Program-made: the position numbers and the translations under genes
Virus record (IMG/VR): IMGVR_UViG_3300042898_002360
Span: 1-34,312 of that record
Source: a virus
Reading direction: 5' to 3' (one strand)
DNA: 34,312 bases
Shown: in pieces, positions 19,471-24,912 of the stretch
Layout of the letters: every line of letters starts with the position of its first letter
Position numbering within the stretch: the stretch's first letter is position 1
The notes under the pieces: model-generated
The model's input: only the letters and a program-made list of their open reading frames with translations
Database searches by the model: none
Told to the model about the DNA's origin: nothing

Positions 19471-19916
19471 AAGAACCTCGATACTGAAGCGTAAGTCGCT
19501 GTTGAAACAACATCTTCATCAGACATCTCAAGCATACGAATAGCATTAGTTAAGTCAGCAACAATGTCATCATAATCGTTGCTCACATAGTTCCTGCCAT
19601 AACCACGACCACCCTTGTAAGGAGGCGTTGGTTCTTTAGGTTCAGTTGGCAATTTAGTGTTATCAACTTTTACTGTTATCTCAAACACAGTAAAGTAATC
19701 ATCATTTTGCCACCTAGCAGGAGTCACATTAGTAACTGAGTCAAGATTTTTGAGAGCAATCTTCTTAATTGCTTCTTCATAATTTTTCCAGTTATCTTTA
19801 TGTGTTTCAACTCCTGCCTCATAAAGTGCTTGGTTACTATGCACTTCACTTAGTTTTTCTTTCAAGGCTGTCACAAGTTTATCTCTAGACACCTTGATAT
19901 TTATTCCCTTACCCAT
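19467..19916 (-). CDS. Hypothetical protein
   Basis: The 149-residue protein starts at ATG 19916 and has a charged helical first half (KLVTALKEKLSEVHSNQALY). A central beta segment (YFTVFEITVKVD) follows, then a Pro/Gly-rich linker with PYKGGRGYGRNY, and a final helix (ADLTNAIRMLEMSDEDV). The ribosome site AGGAG is very close to the ATG. Palindrome f lies 15 bases upstream. No family recognised. Confidence 0.65.
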   Translation of the reverse strand: MGKGINIKVSRDKLVTALKEKLSEVHSNQALYEAGVETHKDNWKNYEEAIKKIALKNLDSVTNVTPARWQNDDYFTVFEITVKVDNTKLPTEPKEPTPPYKGGRGYGRNYVSNDYDDIVADLTNAIRMLEMSDEDVVSTATYASVSRFL

Positions 19917-19931
19917 TTCTCCTCATTTTCC

Positions 19932-19947
19932 GTACCCCTACGGGTAC
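19932..19947 (-). repeat. GTACCC palindrome, copy f
   Basis: GTACCC-CTAC-GGGTAC has perfect arms and lies 15 bases before the start at 19916. Its outer base is shared with the TAG of the 29-residue gene upstream. Confidence 0.85.
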
Positions 19948-20036
19948 TATTGTTTTCTTTGGTTGTAGAAAATACCTAGCACGAACGAACCGACACTAAG
20001 TACGATTGCGATAGCGACATAATCTCCCCAATACAT
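19947..20036 (-). CDS. Small single-helix membrane peptide (29 aa)
   Basis: From ATG 20036 the frame reads MYWGDYVAIAIVLSVGSFVL followed by GIFYNQRKQ. One transmembrane helix with a basic end is clear. The start overlaps the preceding TGA (TGATG) and the stop abuts the palindrome, so it fills the gap between two genes exactly. No family known. Confidence 0.5.
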   Translation of the reverse strand: MYWGDYVAIAIVLSVGSFVLGIFYNQRKQ

Positions 20037-20479
20037 CAGATATCAACCTCGATTGACTCTTCAGAATATGAGTCATCAGCACCAGCGTCAAAGTTGTATT
20101 CCATACCGCTAACGGCAGACTCAACCTTTTCTCTAGCCTCATCTTCTGACTCAGCCTTAACTGTGAAGGAGTAAGAGATAACAACGCGACCCTCATACTC
20201 TTGTTCAAGTAGAGACGCACCTATATCGCCTAGTAGTTCGTTGGCTTCGTCACGATGAACACGGATTTCTTCTTCGCCACCAGCAAACTCGCCATCAAAG
20301 TAAGACCAAACAGCGTTCTGAATACGGCGAACCTCAGTTTGGCTTACCGATAAACGCTTATCTGATTGCTCTAATTGCTCTTTTAACTTAGTTATCTCTT
20401 GCTGAACTGCTTCAAGAGGACTAGGTGTAGTCACTCCATATACTTCATATTCTTTTTCTTGATTATTTTCTTCGGTCAT
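20036..20479 (-). CDS. Acidic coiled-coil protein
   Basis: The 147-residue protein starts at ATG 20479 after ATGGAGAAA. Residues about 22-55 form a coiled coil (LEAVQQEITKLKEQLEQSDK). The second half is a small beta/alpha domain with RVVISYSFTVKAESEDEARE, followed by a very acidic tail (YSEESIEVDI). It resembles phage proteins with a DUF-type ferredoxin-like end, but I cannot name it. Palindrome g lies 16 bases upstream. Confidence 0.65.
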   Translation of the reverse strand: MTEENNQEKEYEVYGVTTPSPLEAVQQEITKLKEQLEQSDKRLSVSQTEVRRIQNAVWSYFDGEFAGGEEEIRVHRDEANELLGDIGASLLEQEYEGRVVISYSFTVKAESEDEAREKVESAVSGMEYNFDAGADDSYSEESIEVDI

Positions 20480-20495
20480 ACTTTCTCCATTTTCT

Positions 20496-20511
20496 GTACC
20501 CTTACGGGTAC
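20496..20511 (-). repeat. GTACCC palindrome, copy g
   Basis: GTACCC-TTAC-GGGTAC with perfect arms lies 16 bases before the start at 20479. Copy h lies on the other side of the structured element at 20521-20623. Confidence 0.85.
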
Positions 20512-20520
20512 TTAGGGGGT

Positions 20521-20623
20521 GTGGTTGGCAGAGCGAGTATGGTTTCCCTACTAGGTGATACCGACTACGGCACTCTTACTCTTTTATCATTGAGAACCTA
20601 GTATTGCCTTCGATACCAACCAC
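20521..20623. other. Structured noncoding element flanked by GTACCC palindromes
   Basis: GTGGTTGG (20521-20528) pairs with CCAACCAC (20616-20623). Inside it TACTAGGT (20549-20556) pairs with ACCTAGTA (20596-20603). Inside that, CCG-ACTA-CGG forms a small hairpin (20561-20570). The nested stems define a 103-base domain with no convincing gene. It lacks a T-arm and CCA context, so it is not a tRNA. Copies g and h of the palindrome lie within 10 bases on either side. It would be part of the leftward mRNA. Confidence 0.6.
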
Positions 20624-20630
20624 TAATCAA

Positions 20631-20646
20631 ATACCCTTACGGGTAC
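20631..20646 (-). repeat. GTACCC palindrome, copy h
   Basis: ATACCC-TTAC-GGGTAC, with one outer base changed. It lies 11 bases after the stop of the small membrane protein gene and just before the structured element. Confidence 0.8.
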
Positions 20647-20657
20647 TTGAAACTTAA

Positions 20658-20783
20658 TCACATTCCTAACATAGTTCTAATACTATCAGCAAACGACGCT
20701 ATGGTCAATGATATTGCAAAGATACTAAATATCATCAACTTTTCACCACGCCTAGTCAAAATAACAGGTGCTTTATTTTTCAT
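20658..20783 (-). CDS. Small membrane protein (41 aa)
   Basis: The ATG at 20783 follows a strong AAGGAG by about five bases and overlaps the previous stop (ATGA). The protein is MKNKAPVILTRRGEKLMIFS, then IFAISLTIASFADSIRTMLGM. It has a basic start and one transmembrane helix. Of the short genes in this region it has the best ribosome-binding site. Role unknown. Confidence 0.6.
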   Translation of the reverse strand: MKNKAPVILTRRGEKLMIFSIFAISLTIASFADSIRTMLGM

Positions 20784-20962
20784 TTCGTCTCCTTTTTTAT
20801 ATCAAACTTACCCAATAACTTTTCTAACTTATCAACGTCAATACCAAAGTCCCACCAAAAACCACAGAGTTGGCAAGAGAAACTATTGACATATTGGTGA
20901 AAAATAACTTCACCTGTTTTTTTACAATAAACGCAAGTGTTATCCTCTGAATATGTATTCAT
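20780..20962 (-). CDS. Small zinc-ribbon protein
   Basis: The 60-residue protein has two CxxC pairs, TCVYCKKTG and SCQLCGFWW, 20 residues apart, a compact zinc ribbon. The tail is charged (DVDKLEKLLGKFDIKKETK). It overlaps neighbours at both ends by ATGA. A nucleic-acid or protein-binding adaptor is likely, but unproven. Confidence 0.68.
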   Translation of the reverse strand: MNTYSEDNTCVYCKKTGEVIFHQYVNSFSCQLCGFWWDFGIDVDKLEKLLGKFDIKKETK

Positions 20963-21144
20963 TTCGTCTCCTCAGTAGTTTGTAACACTTTCAACCAATA
21001 AGCCTCACACGCTTTCAAATCGCGTGACACTTGAAGATTAGTGAAAGAAGGCACAGTACCCTTACGGGTACGATTACCAACCATCACCAACGAGCGTGTT
21101 TTAATCACTCGGCGCGTGGGTATGCCGTTTTTATACTTCTTCAT
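20959..21144 (-). CDS. Small basic hypothetical protein
   Basis: The 61-residue protein starts at ATG 21144 (ATGA overlap); a GTG three codons upstream is less likely. It is basic (MKKYKNGIPTRRVIKTRSLV) and ends in a helix (LQVSRDLKACEAYWLKVLQ). A GTACCC palindrome lies inside it and is translated as R-T-R-K-G-T. Function unknown. Confidence 0.6.
   Translation of the reverse strand: MKKYKNGIPTRRVIKTRSLVMVGNRTRKGTVPSFTNLQVSRDLKACEAYWLKVLQTTEETK
21056..21071 (-). repeat. GTACCC palindrome, copy i (inside a gene)
   Basis: GTACCC-TTAC-GGGTAC lies inside the gene at 20959-21144. It is the one copy not preceded by A on the transcribed strand. Confidence 0.85.
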
Positions 21145-21341
21145 AACCCACACGCCTGCCAGAACTTAATCCTGTCAAAGCGTGGATTTTCTGTTTCCAA
21201 TTTAGTTGAAAGATTATTAACTAACTCTCTAACAACTGAAATGTGTGTGTAGGCTTCAGGTTTAACTTTCGTTAAAACTTCCAACCCTTCCACTAATGGG
21301 TTAATCACACCTGCAATTAACTCATAATCTTTCTTTGTCAT
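21141..21341 (-). CDS. Conserved small phage protein
   Basis: The 66-residue protein begins MTKKDYELIAGVINPLVEG and ends ENPRFDRIKFWQACGL. This start and end pattern is common in small helical phage proteins of early regions; the function is not known. It is the first gene after the promoter at 21392-21420, and palindrome j lies 15 bases before its ATG, followed by GAGGAG. Confidence 0.7.
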   Translation of the reverse strand: MTKKDYELIAGVINPLVEGLEVLTKVKPEAYTHISVVRELVNNLSTKLETENPRFDRIKFWQACGL

Positions 21342-21356
21342 ATTCTCCTCATCTCT

Positions 21357-21372
21357 GTACCCGTTCGGGTAC
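21357..21372 (-). repeat. GTACCC palindrome, copy j
   Basis: GTACCC-GTTC-GGGTAC with perfect arms lies in the 5' leader of the early transcript, 15 bases before the start at 21341. Confidence 0.85.
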
Positions 21373-21391
21373 TCCTTAACTCTTAAATACC

Positions 21392-21420
21392 ATTTTACTA
21401 CACTTCAAGGCACAAGTCAA
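21392..21420 (-). promoter_or_regulatory. Strong leftward early promoter
   Basis: TTGACT (21420-21415) and TAAAAT (21397-21392) are 17 bases apart, each matching the sigma-70 consensus at five of six positions. Transcription would start near 21385, directly before palindrome j, and read the small early genes leftward. Confidence 0.75.
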
Positions 21421-21474
21421 TGAAAACAGGGGCGCACGCACGCACAACGACACGGCGCACGGAGGCACTAAAAA

Positions 21475-21556
21475 AGTTTGTTGCGAAAAGTTTGTGGCGA
21501 AAAAAAATGTCCGAAAAGTCCGAATAGTTTGTTGCGAAAATTCGGACAATTCGGAC
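21475..21556. repeat. Iteron cluster A with GTCCGAA/TTCGGAC inverted repeats
   Basis: Three copies of AGTTTGTKGCGAAAA lie at 21475-21489, 21489-21503 and 21526-21540, the first two in 14-base register. Around the third are two GTCCGAA (21509, 21518) and two TTCGGAC (21541, 21550), forming a symmetrical array. It lies between the HTH gene and the early promoter. Confidence 0.75.
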
Positions 21557-21557
21557 A

Positions 21558-21575
21558 GCCCCCCTTTCGGGGGGC
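21558..21575 (-). terminator. GC-rich hairpin after the HTH gene
   Basis: GCCCCCC (21558-21564) pairs with GGGGGGC (21569-21575). On the minus strand the loop is GAAA, a stable tetraloop. It starts 12 bases after the stop of the HTH gene. The following T-run is poor, so it may be a pause or 3' protecting hairpin. Confidence 0.6.
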
Positions 21576-21587
21576 GTGTCTTATCGG

Positions 21588-22268
21588 TTAGGCGTTGGCT
21601 TTTACCTTCTTGCCTTCGATTAGTTGGCGGTACGCTTCCAACTTCTTCGCTTGGTACTGTTTCATTTCTTCTTTCAGTTGATTACCCGCTTGGGTTTCAA
21701 TTCGACGATAGGCGTCAAATCTAACTTCTGCGGATAGGCTTGAGTCGGCTAGTAGTTCTATTACTGTCTCGACTGCCTTCTCGAACTTCTTAGAAGGTGC
21801 TTTTGTTTTTGCTTCTTCTTTTGCTTCTTTTGCTTCTGCCACTTCTGCCCCGTCTGCCAAAAGGTTAGTGATGACTTTTGGGTCGTCGTGACTTAGTGCC
21901 TTGATGTCCAACTCGTTCAACCCTTGAACTTCTAGTTCTTCGGTTGTGAACTTTTGGAACACCTTGCCACACTTCACAATGCGACTCATCTTGTTTTTGT
22001 CGTATCCAAGAATAGTTGCGACTTCTTGTTGAGATGTGAACACCTTGTCCTTCAAGGCTTCCACAACTGAAACGCTTGCAACCCTGAACGCCTTGCAAGA
22101 CTCAAGAACTGTTGCGGACTTCTTGAAGCCCATTAACATTTCTTGGACTTTTACTTCCGAAGCGTCGAAGGCTTGAAATAATCCTTTGACCTCTTCTTGT
22201 CTTGCTTGTATTGCTTTTACTTCTTGAACTGCTTGAACTGCCTTTTCTTTCTTTGCTTCTAGTTTCAT
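21588..22268 (-). CDS. Helix-turn-helix DNA-binding protein, candidate master regulator or initiator
   Basis: The 226-residue protein is mostly helical and rich in Lys, Glu and Ala. Residues about 77-102 (TSQQEVATILGYDKNKMSRI) form a ParB/KorB-like helix-turn-helix. The N-terminal 50 residues and the region 140-220 are predicted coiled or helical (EMKQYQAKKLEAYRQLIEGK). It starts at ATG 22268, with AGAAGG upstream and palindrome k 20 bases before. Iteron clusters flank it on both sides, and one iteron lies between the divergent promoters at 15 kb. A role in binding these repeats for replication, partition or regulation is inferred; it has no catalytic motif. Confidence 0.68.
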   Translation of the reverse strand: MKLEAKKEKAVQAVQEVKAIQARQEEVKGLFQAFDASEVKVQEMLMGFKKSATVLESCKAFRVASVSVVEALKDKVFTSQQEVATILGYDKNKMSRIVKCGKVFQKFTTEELEVQGLNELDIKALSHDDPKVITNLLADGAEVAEAKEAKEEAKTKAPSKKFEKAVETVIELLADSSLSAEVRFDAYRRIETQAGNQLKEEMKQYQAKKLEAYRQLIEGKKVKANA

Positions 22269-22288
22269 AGTGCCTTCTCTTTTCTTTT

Positions 22289-22304
22289 GTACCCCTTCGG
22301 GTAC
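22289..22304 (-). repeat. GTACCC palindrome, copy k
   Basis: GTACCC-CTTC-GGGTAC with perfect arms lies in the leader of the HTH gene, 20 bases before its start. Confidence 0.85.
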
Positions 22305-22367
22305 TTCCTCATCTTTTGAGGTACTTCTAGTATCTCATATATGACCCCAAAAGGGAACGATATTTAG

Positions 22368-22440
22368 GGTGAACAACAGGTTAATTTTAGGTGAACAACA
22401 ATCCACAAGTTATCCACAGACAAAAGGGATAAAAGGGATA
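22368..22440. other. Candidate replication origin core: direct repeats and DnaA box
   Basis: GGTGAACAACA occurs at 22368-22378 and 22390-22400. A perfect DnaA box TTATCCACA lies at 22410-22418. Two AAAAGGGAT units in 10-base register follow at 22422-22440. These adjoin five iterons. The combination is that of an iteron origin, although host DnaA use by this phage is inference. Confidence 0.55.
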
Positions 22441-22451
22441 AATCGGGCAAA

Positions 22452-22565
22452 AGTTTGTTGCGAAAAGTTTGTGCCGAAAATCGGACAAAACGGACATTAG
22501 TTTGTGTTGAAAAAAAAGTTTGTGGCGAAGCCTCGTTTGTTGCGAAAAATCGGACAAAACGGACA
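22452..22565. repeat. Iteron cluster B
   Basis: Five copies of AGTTTGTKGCGAAAA or close variants lie at 22452, 22466, 22499, 22517 and 22534. The first pair is in 14-base register. Two TCGGAC-AAAA-CGGACA units lie at 22481-22496 and 22550-22565. The array lies upstream of the HTH gene and mirrors cluster A. Confidence 0.75.
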
Positions 22566-22570
22566 CCCTA

Positions 22571-22586
22571 GTACCCCCTCGGATAC
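22571..22586 (-). repeat. GTACCC palindrome, degenerate copy l
   Basis: GTACCC-CCTC-GGATAC has one mismatch in the right arm. It marks the right edge of the palindrome family. Confidence 0.5.
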
Positions 22587-22811
22587 CCCTCAGAAGATAG
22601 TCACAAGTCGCACCTATTCGCGCATTACAAACACCAAACAAGTTCAATTTTCCTACAATCTGGCAAAAAAAAGACCCCCCATTGTTAAAAAACGACGACC
22701 CCTACATATGTTCACTCCCGTTTTATATTTTTCTGGGTTATTTGGTGGTGGGTTGTTGTAGGTTTCTGACCTGCGGAAACGTGCTTTTTTAAAAATAGTT
22801 TGGTTTTTTCT
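22587..22811. other. Gene-free stretch, no feature recognised
   Basis: No convincing gene is seen on either strand; the open frames here lack ribosome sites and family features. The stretch has homopolymer runs (A8 and C6 near 22665-22680) and is AT-rich toward the right. Promoters for the leftward HTH gene and rightward terminase gene could lie here, but I cannot place them. Confidence 0.4.
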
Positions 22812-22961
22812 GTTACCATTGTCTTTGGTAACGCCTTAGTCATAGTGTAAGGCTTTTCCTACGTTGGCTGGTATTAAAGCCAACCAGCCAACACTATATC
22901 CTAATATAATATTATAGGGTAGTATTATACTACACTGGTTGGGTTCCAGTACCACCCAACC
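22812..22961. other. Dense cluster of six inverted repeats before the terminase gene
   Basis: Stems lie at 22812-22817/22827-22832, 22833-22838/22848-22853 (then TTTT), 22863-22871/22884-22892, 22905-22916 (TATAATATTATA), 22919-22933, and 22937-22944/22954-22961. Three of them have 9-base loops. The cluster ends about 40 bases before the terminase start. It could be a packaging (cos or pac) site, a control region or a structured leader. Confidence 0.65.
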
Positions 22962-23002
22962 TAGTCGCAATCACATTATATGATTTTTAAAAGGGGCGCG
23001 CA

Positions 23003-24904
23003 ATGGCTGCCAAGTCAGGTTTATCTCACCATCTTAAAGGTGAGTCAGCCAAGAAGAAAAAAAATTTTTTAACGGCTATTGCTAATGGTATGACTGTTAA
23101 CGCCGCCTCTGAGGTTGCTGGGGTTAAGGCTGATACGGTTAAGTATTGGGTTAAGTCTGATGACCAGTTTAGGCTGGAGTTGGATGATGCTAAGGTTAAA
23201 AGGGATAATGTTAGGGCTGGTTCTGATACCGCCGATAGGTTTAATATTTCGTTTGAGGATTTTTCTCAAGACTATCTTGAGATGAAGGTTTTCCCTCATC
23301 AACAGAATTTCATTTCCCTTCTTGAGAAGGGTGAGCCTGCTTGGGTGCACGATAGTATGGTTTATGAACCTGCTACCCGTAACCGTGTATTAATTAATAT
23401 TCCTCCTGAGCACGCCAAGTCAACCACTATCACGGTTAACTATTCAACGTACCGTATAGCCCTTGACCCGAATGTTCGTATCATCATTGTGTCTAAGACT
23501 TTGTATAAGGCACGCGAGTTCGTTTATGCTATTAAGCAAAGACTGTCCCACCCTAGGTGGTCTAAGTTGCAAAAGACTTATGGTCCTGATGGTGGTTGGA
23601 AAGATGATGCTGATACTTGGAAAACTGACACCGTGTATTTGGGTGCTGAGACTAGGGATTCTTCTGAGAAGGACCCTACTCTTCAAGCCCTTGGTATGGG
23701 TGGTCAGATTTATGGTGCTCGCGCCGATTTGATTATTCTTGATGACTGCATCACTGGTGCTAACGCCCACGAGTGGGAAAAGCAAATCAAATGGTTGCAG
23801 CAAGAAGTTATTACCCGTTTGGGTAAGAACGGTAAACTTCTAATTGTTGGTACCCGTATTGCTTCTAATGACTTGTACCGCGAACTTCGTAATCCTGAGC
23901 ATTGGTCTGGTGGTAAATCACCTTTCACATATTTGGCTATGCCAGCAGTTTTAGAAGTTCACGAAGACCCCAAAGACTGGGTGACTTTATGGGCGCGTTC
24001 CGATAGACCTTGGGATGGCGACGAAGACACCACACCTGATTCTGATGGATTATACCAAAAGTGGGATGGTCCAACGCTCTTTAATAGACGTTCAGAAGTC
24101 ACCCCCTCAACTTGGGCAATGGTTTATCAGCAACAAGATGTTGAAGAAGATTCCATTTTCCCACCACTTGCAATAACTGGTTGTGTTAACGGTATGAGAA
24201 AAATTGGTCCGTTAAGTTTTAAAGCACCAGGGCATCCTAATGGTGGAACGTTTAGAATTGTTATGGGCATTGACCCTGCTATGGCAGGTGCAACTGCAGC
24301 CGTCATTGTGGCAGCAGATGTTGAAACCAATGAACGTTACATTCTTGATGCTGTAAATATGACTGAACCCACTCCAGCCAAAATCAGGGAACTGATTGAG
24401 GAATGGACTTTAAAATATCAACCCAATGTTGTTGTAGCGGAGAAAAATGCCTTCCAACTCTTCCTCACGAAAGACGAAGCGATACGAGACTTTCTATCTT
24501 CAAGGGGAATCCAATTTCGTGAGCATTTCACTGGAAATAACAAATGGGACGTTGACTTCGGTGTTGCATCTATGGCTCCACTCTTTGGGATTGTACGAGA
24601 AGGAAAGTTCGAAAAAAACTCAAATTTGATTCACCTTCCCTCCACTGAACGCAGTGAAGGTATGAAGGCTCTTATTAACCAGTTAATTATTTGGAAACCT
24701 GATATGAAAAAGAAACAGGCTTCAGATATGGTTATGGCTTTATGGTTCACAGAGTTAGTTATCCGTGAATGGTTAGAAAGAAAAAATTATACCCAACGCT
24801 ACACAACAAGTCGTTGGCATTCGATGAAACAATTAAACACAAGGCAAGTTGTTGATTTAGATGAAGCATACGCTGAACAACAATCCGAGATGTTCTACAA
24901 CTAA
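23003..24904 (+). CDS. terL: Terminase large subunit
   Basis: The 633-residue protein has an ATPase with Walker A-like PPEHAKSTT near residues 133-142, Walker B LIILDD near 243-248, and a C-terminal RNase H-type nuclease starting GIDPAMAG (D424). Before the ATPase, residues 15-55 form a helix-turn-helix (GMTVNAASEVAGVKADTVKYW), a DNA-binding segment of the kind normally on the small subunit. No separate small terminase gene is seen beside it. It packages DNA into the capsid. Start is ATG 23003 after AAGGGG. Confidence 0.93.
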   Translation: MAAKSGLSHHLKGESAKKKKNFLTAIANGMTVNAASEVAGVKADTVKYWVKSDDQFRLELDDAKVKRDNVRAGSDTADRFNISFEDFSQDYLEMKVFPHQQNFISLLEKGEPAWVHDSMVYEPATRNRVLINIPPEHAKSTTITVNYSTYRIALDPNVRIIIVSKTLYKAREFVYAIKQRLSHPRWSKLQKTYGPDGGWKDDADTWKTDTVYLGAETRDSSEKDPTLQALGMGGQIYGARADLIILDDCITGANAHEWEKQIKWLQQEVITRLGKNGKLLIVGTRIASNDLYRELRNPEHWSGGKSPFTYLAMPAVLEVHEDPKDWVTLWARSDRPWDGDEDTTPDSDGLYQKWDGPTLFNRRSEVTPSTWAMVYQQQDVEEDSIFPPLAITGCVNGMRKIGPLSFKAPGHPNGGTFRIVMGIDPAMAGATAAVIVAADVETNERYILDAVNMTEPTPAKIRELIEEWTLKYQPNVVVAEKNAFQLFLTKDEAIRDFLSSRGIQFREHFTGNNKWDVDFGVASMAPLFGIVREGKFEKNSNLIHLPSTERSEGMKALINQLIIWKPDMKKKQASDMVMALWFTELVIREWLERKNYTQRYTTSRWHSMKQLNTRQVVDLDEAYAEQQSEMFYN

Positions 24905-24912
24905 GGAATTTA

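Noticed and set aside
20521-20623. Possible tRNA because of the 8-bp closing stem and a GGCAGAGCGAG-like segment
   Set aside because: No T-arm with a 7-base TTCRA loop next to the acceptor strand, no matching anticodon arm, no CCA context, and the inner stems do not fit a cloverleaf.
21475-22565. CRISPR-like array of short repeats
   Set aside because: Repeats are 15 bases, irregularly spaced and degenerate, with no equal-length spacers and no cas genes other than a Cas4-like phage exonuclease elsewhere.
22504-22761. Open frame of 85 codons on the plus strand in the noncoding hub
   Set aside because: It lies over the iterons, lacks a ribosome site and has composition unlike neighbouring genes.
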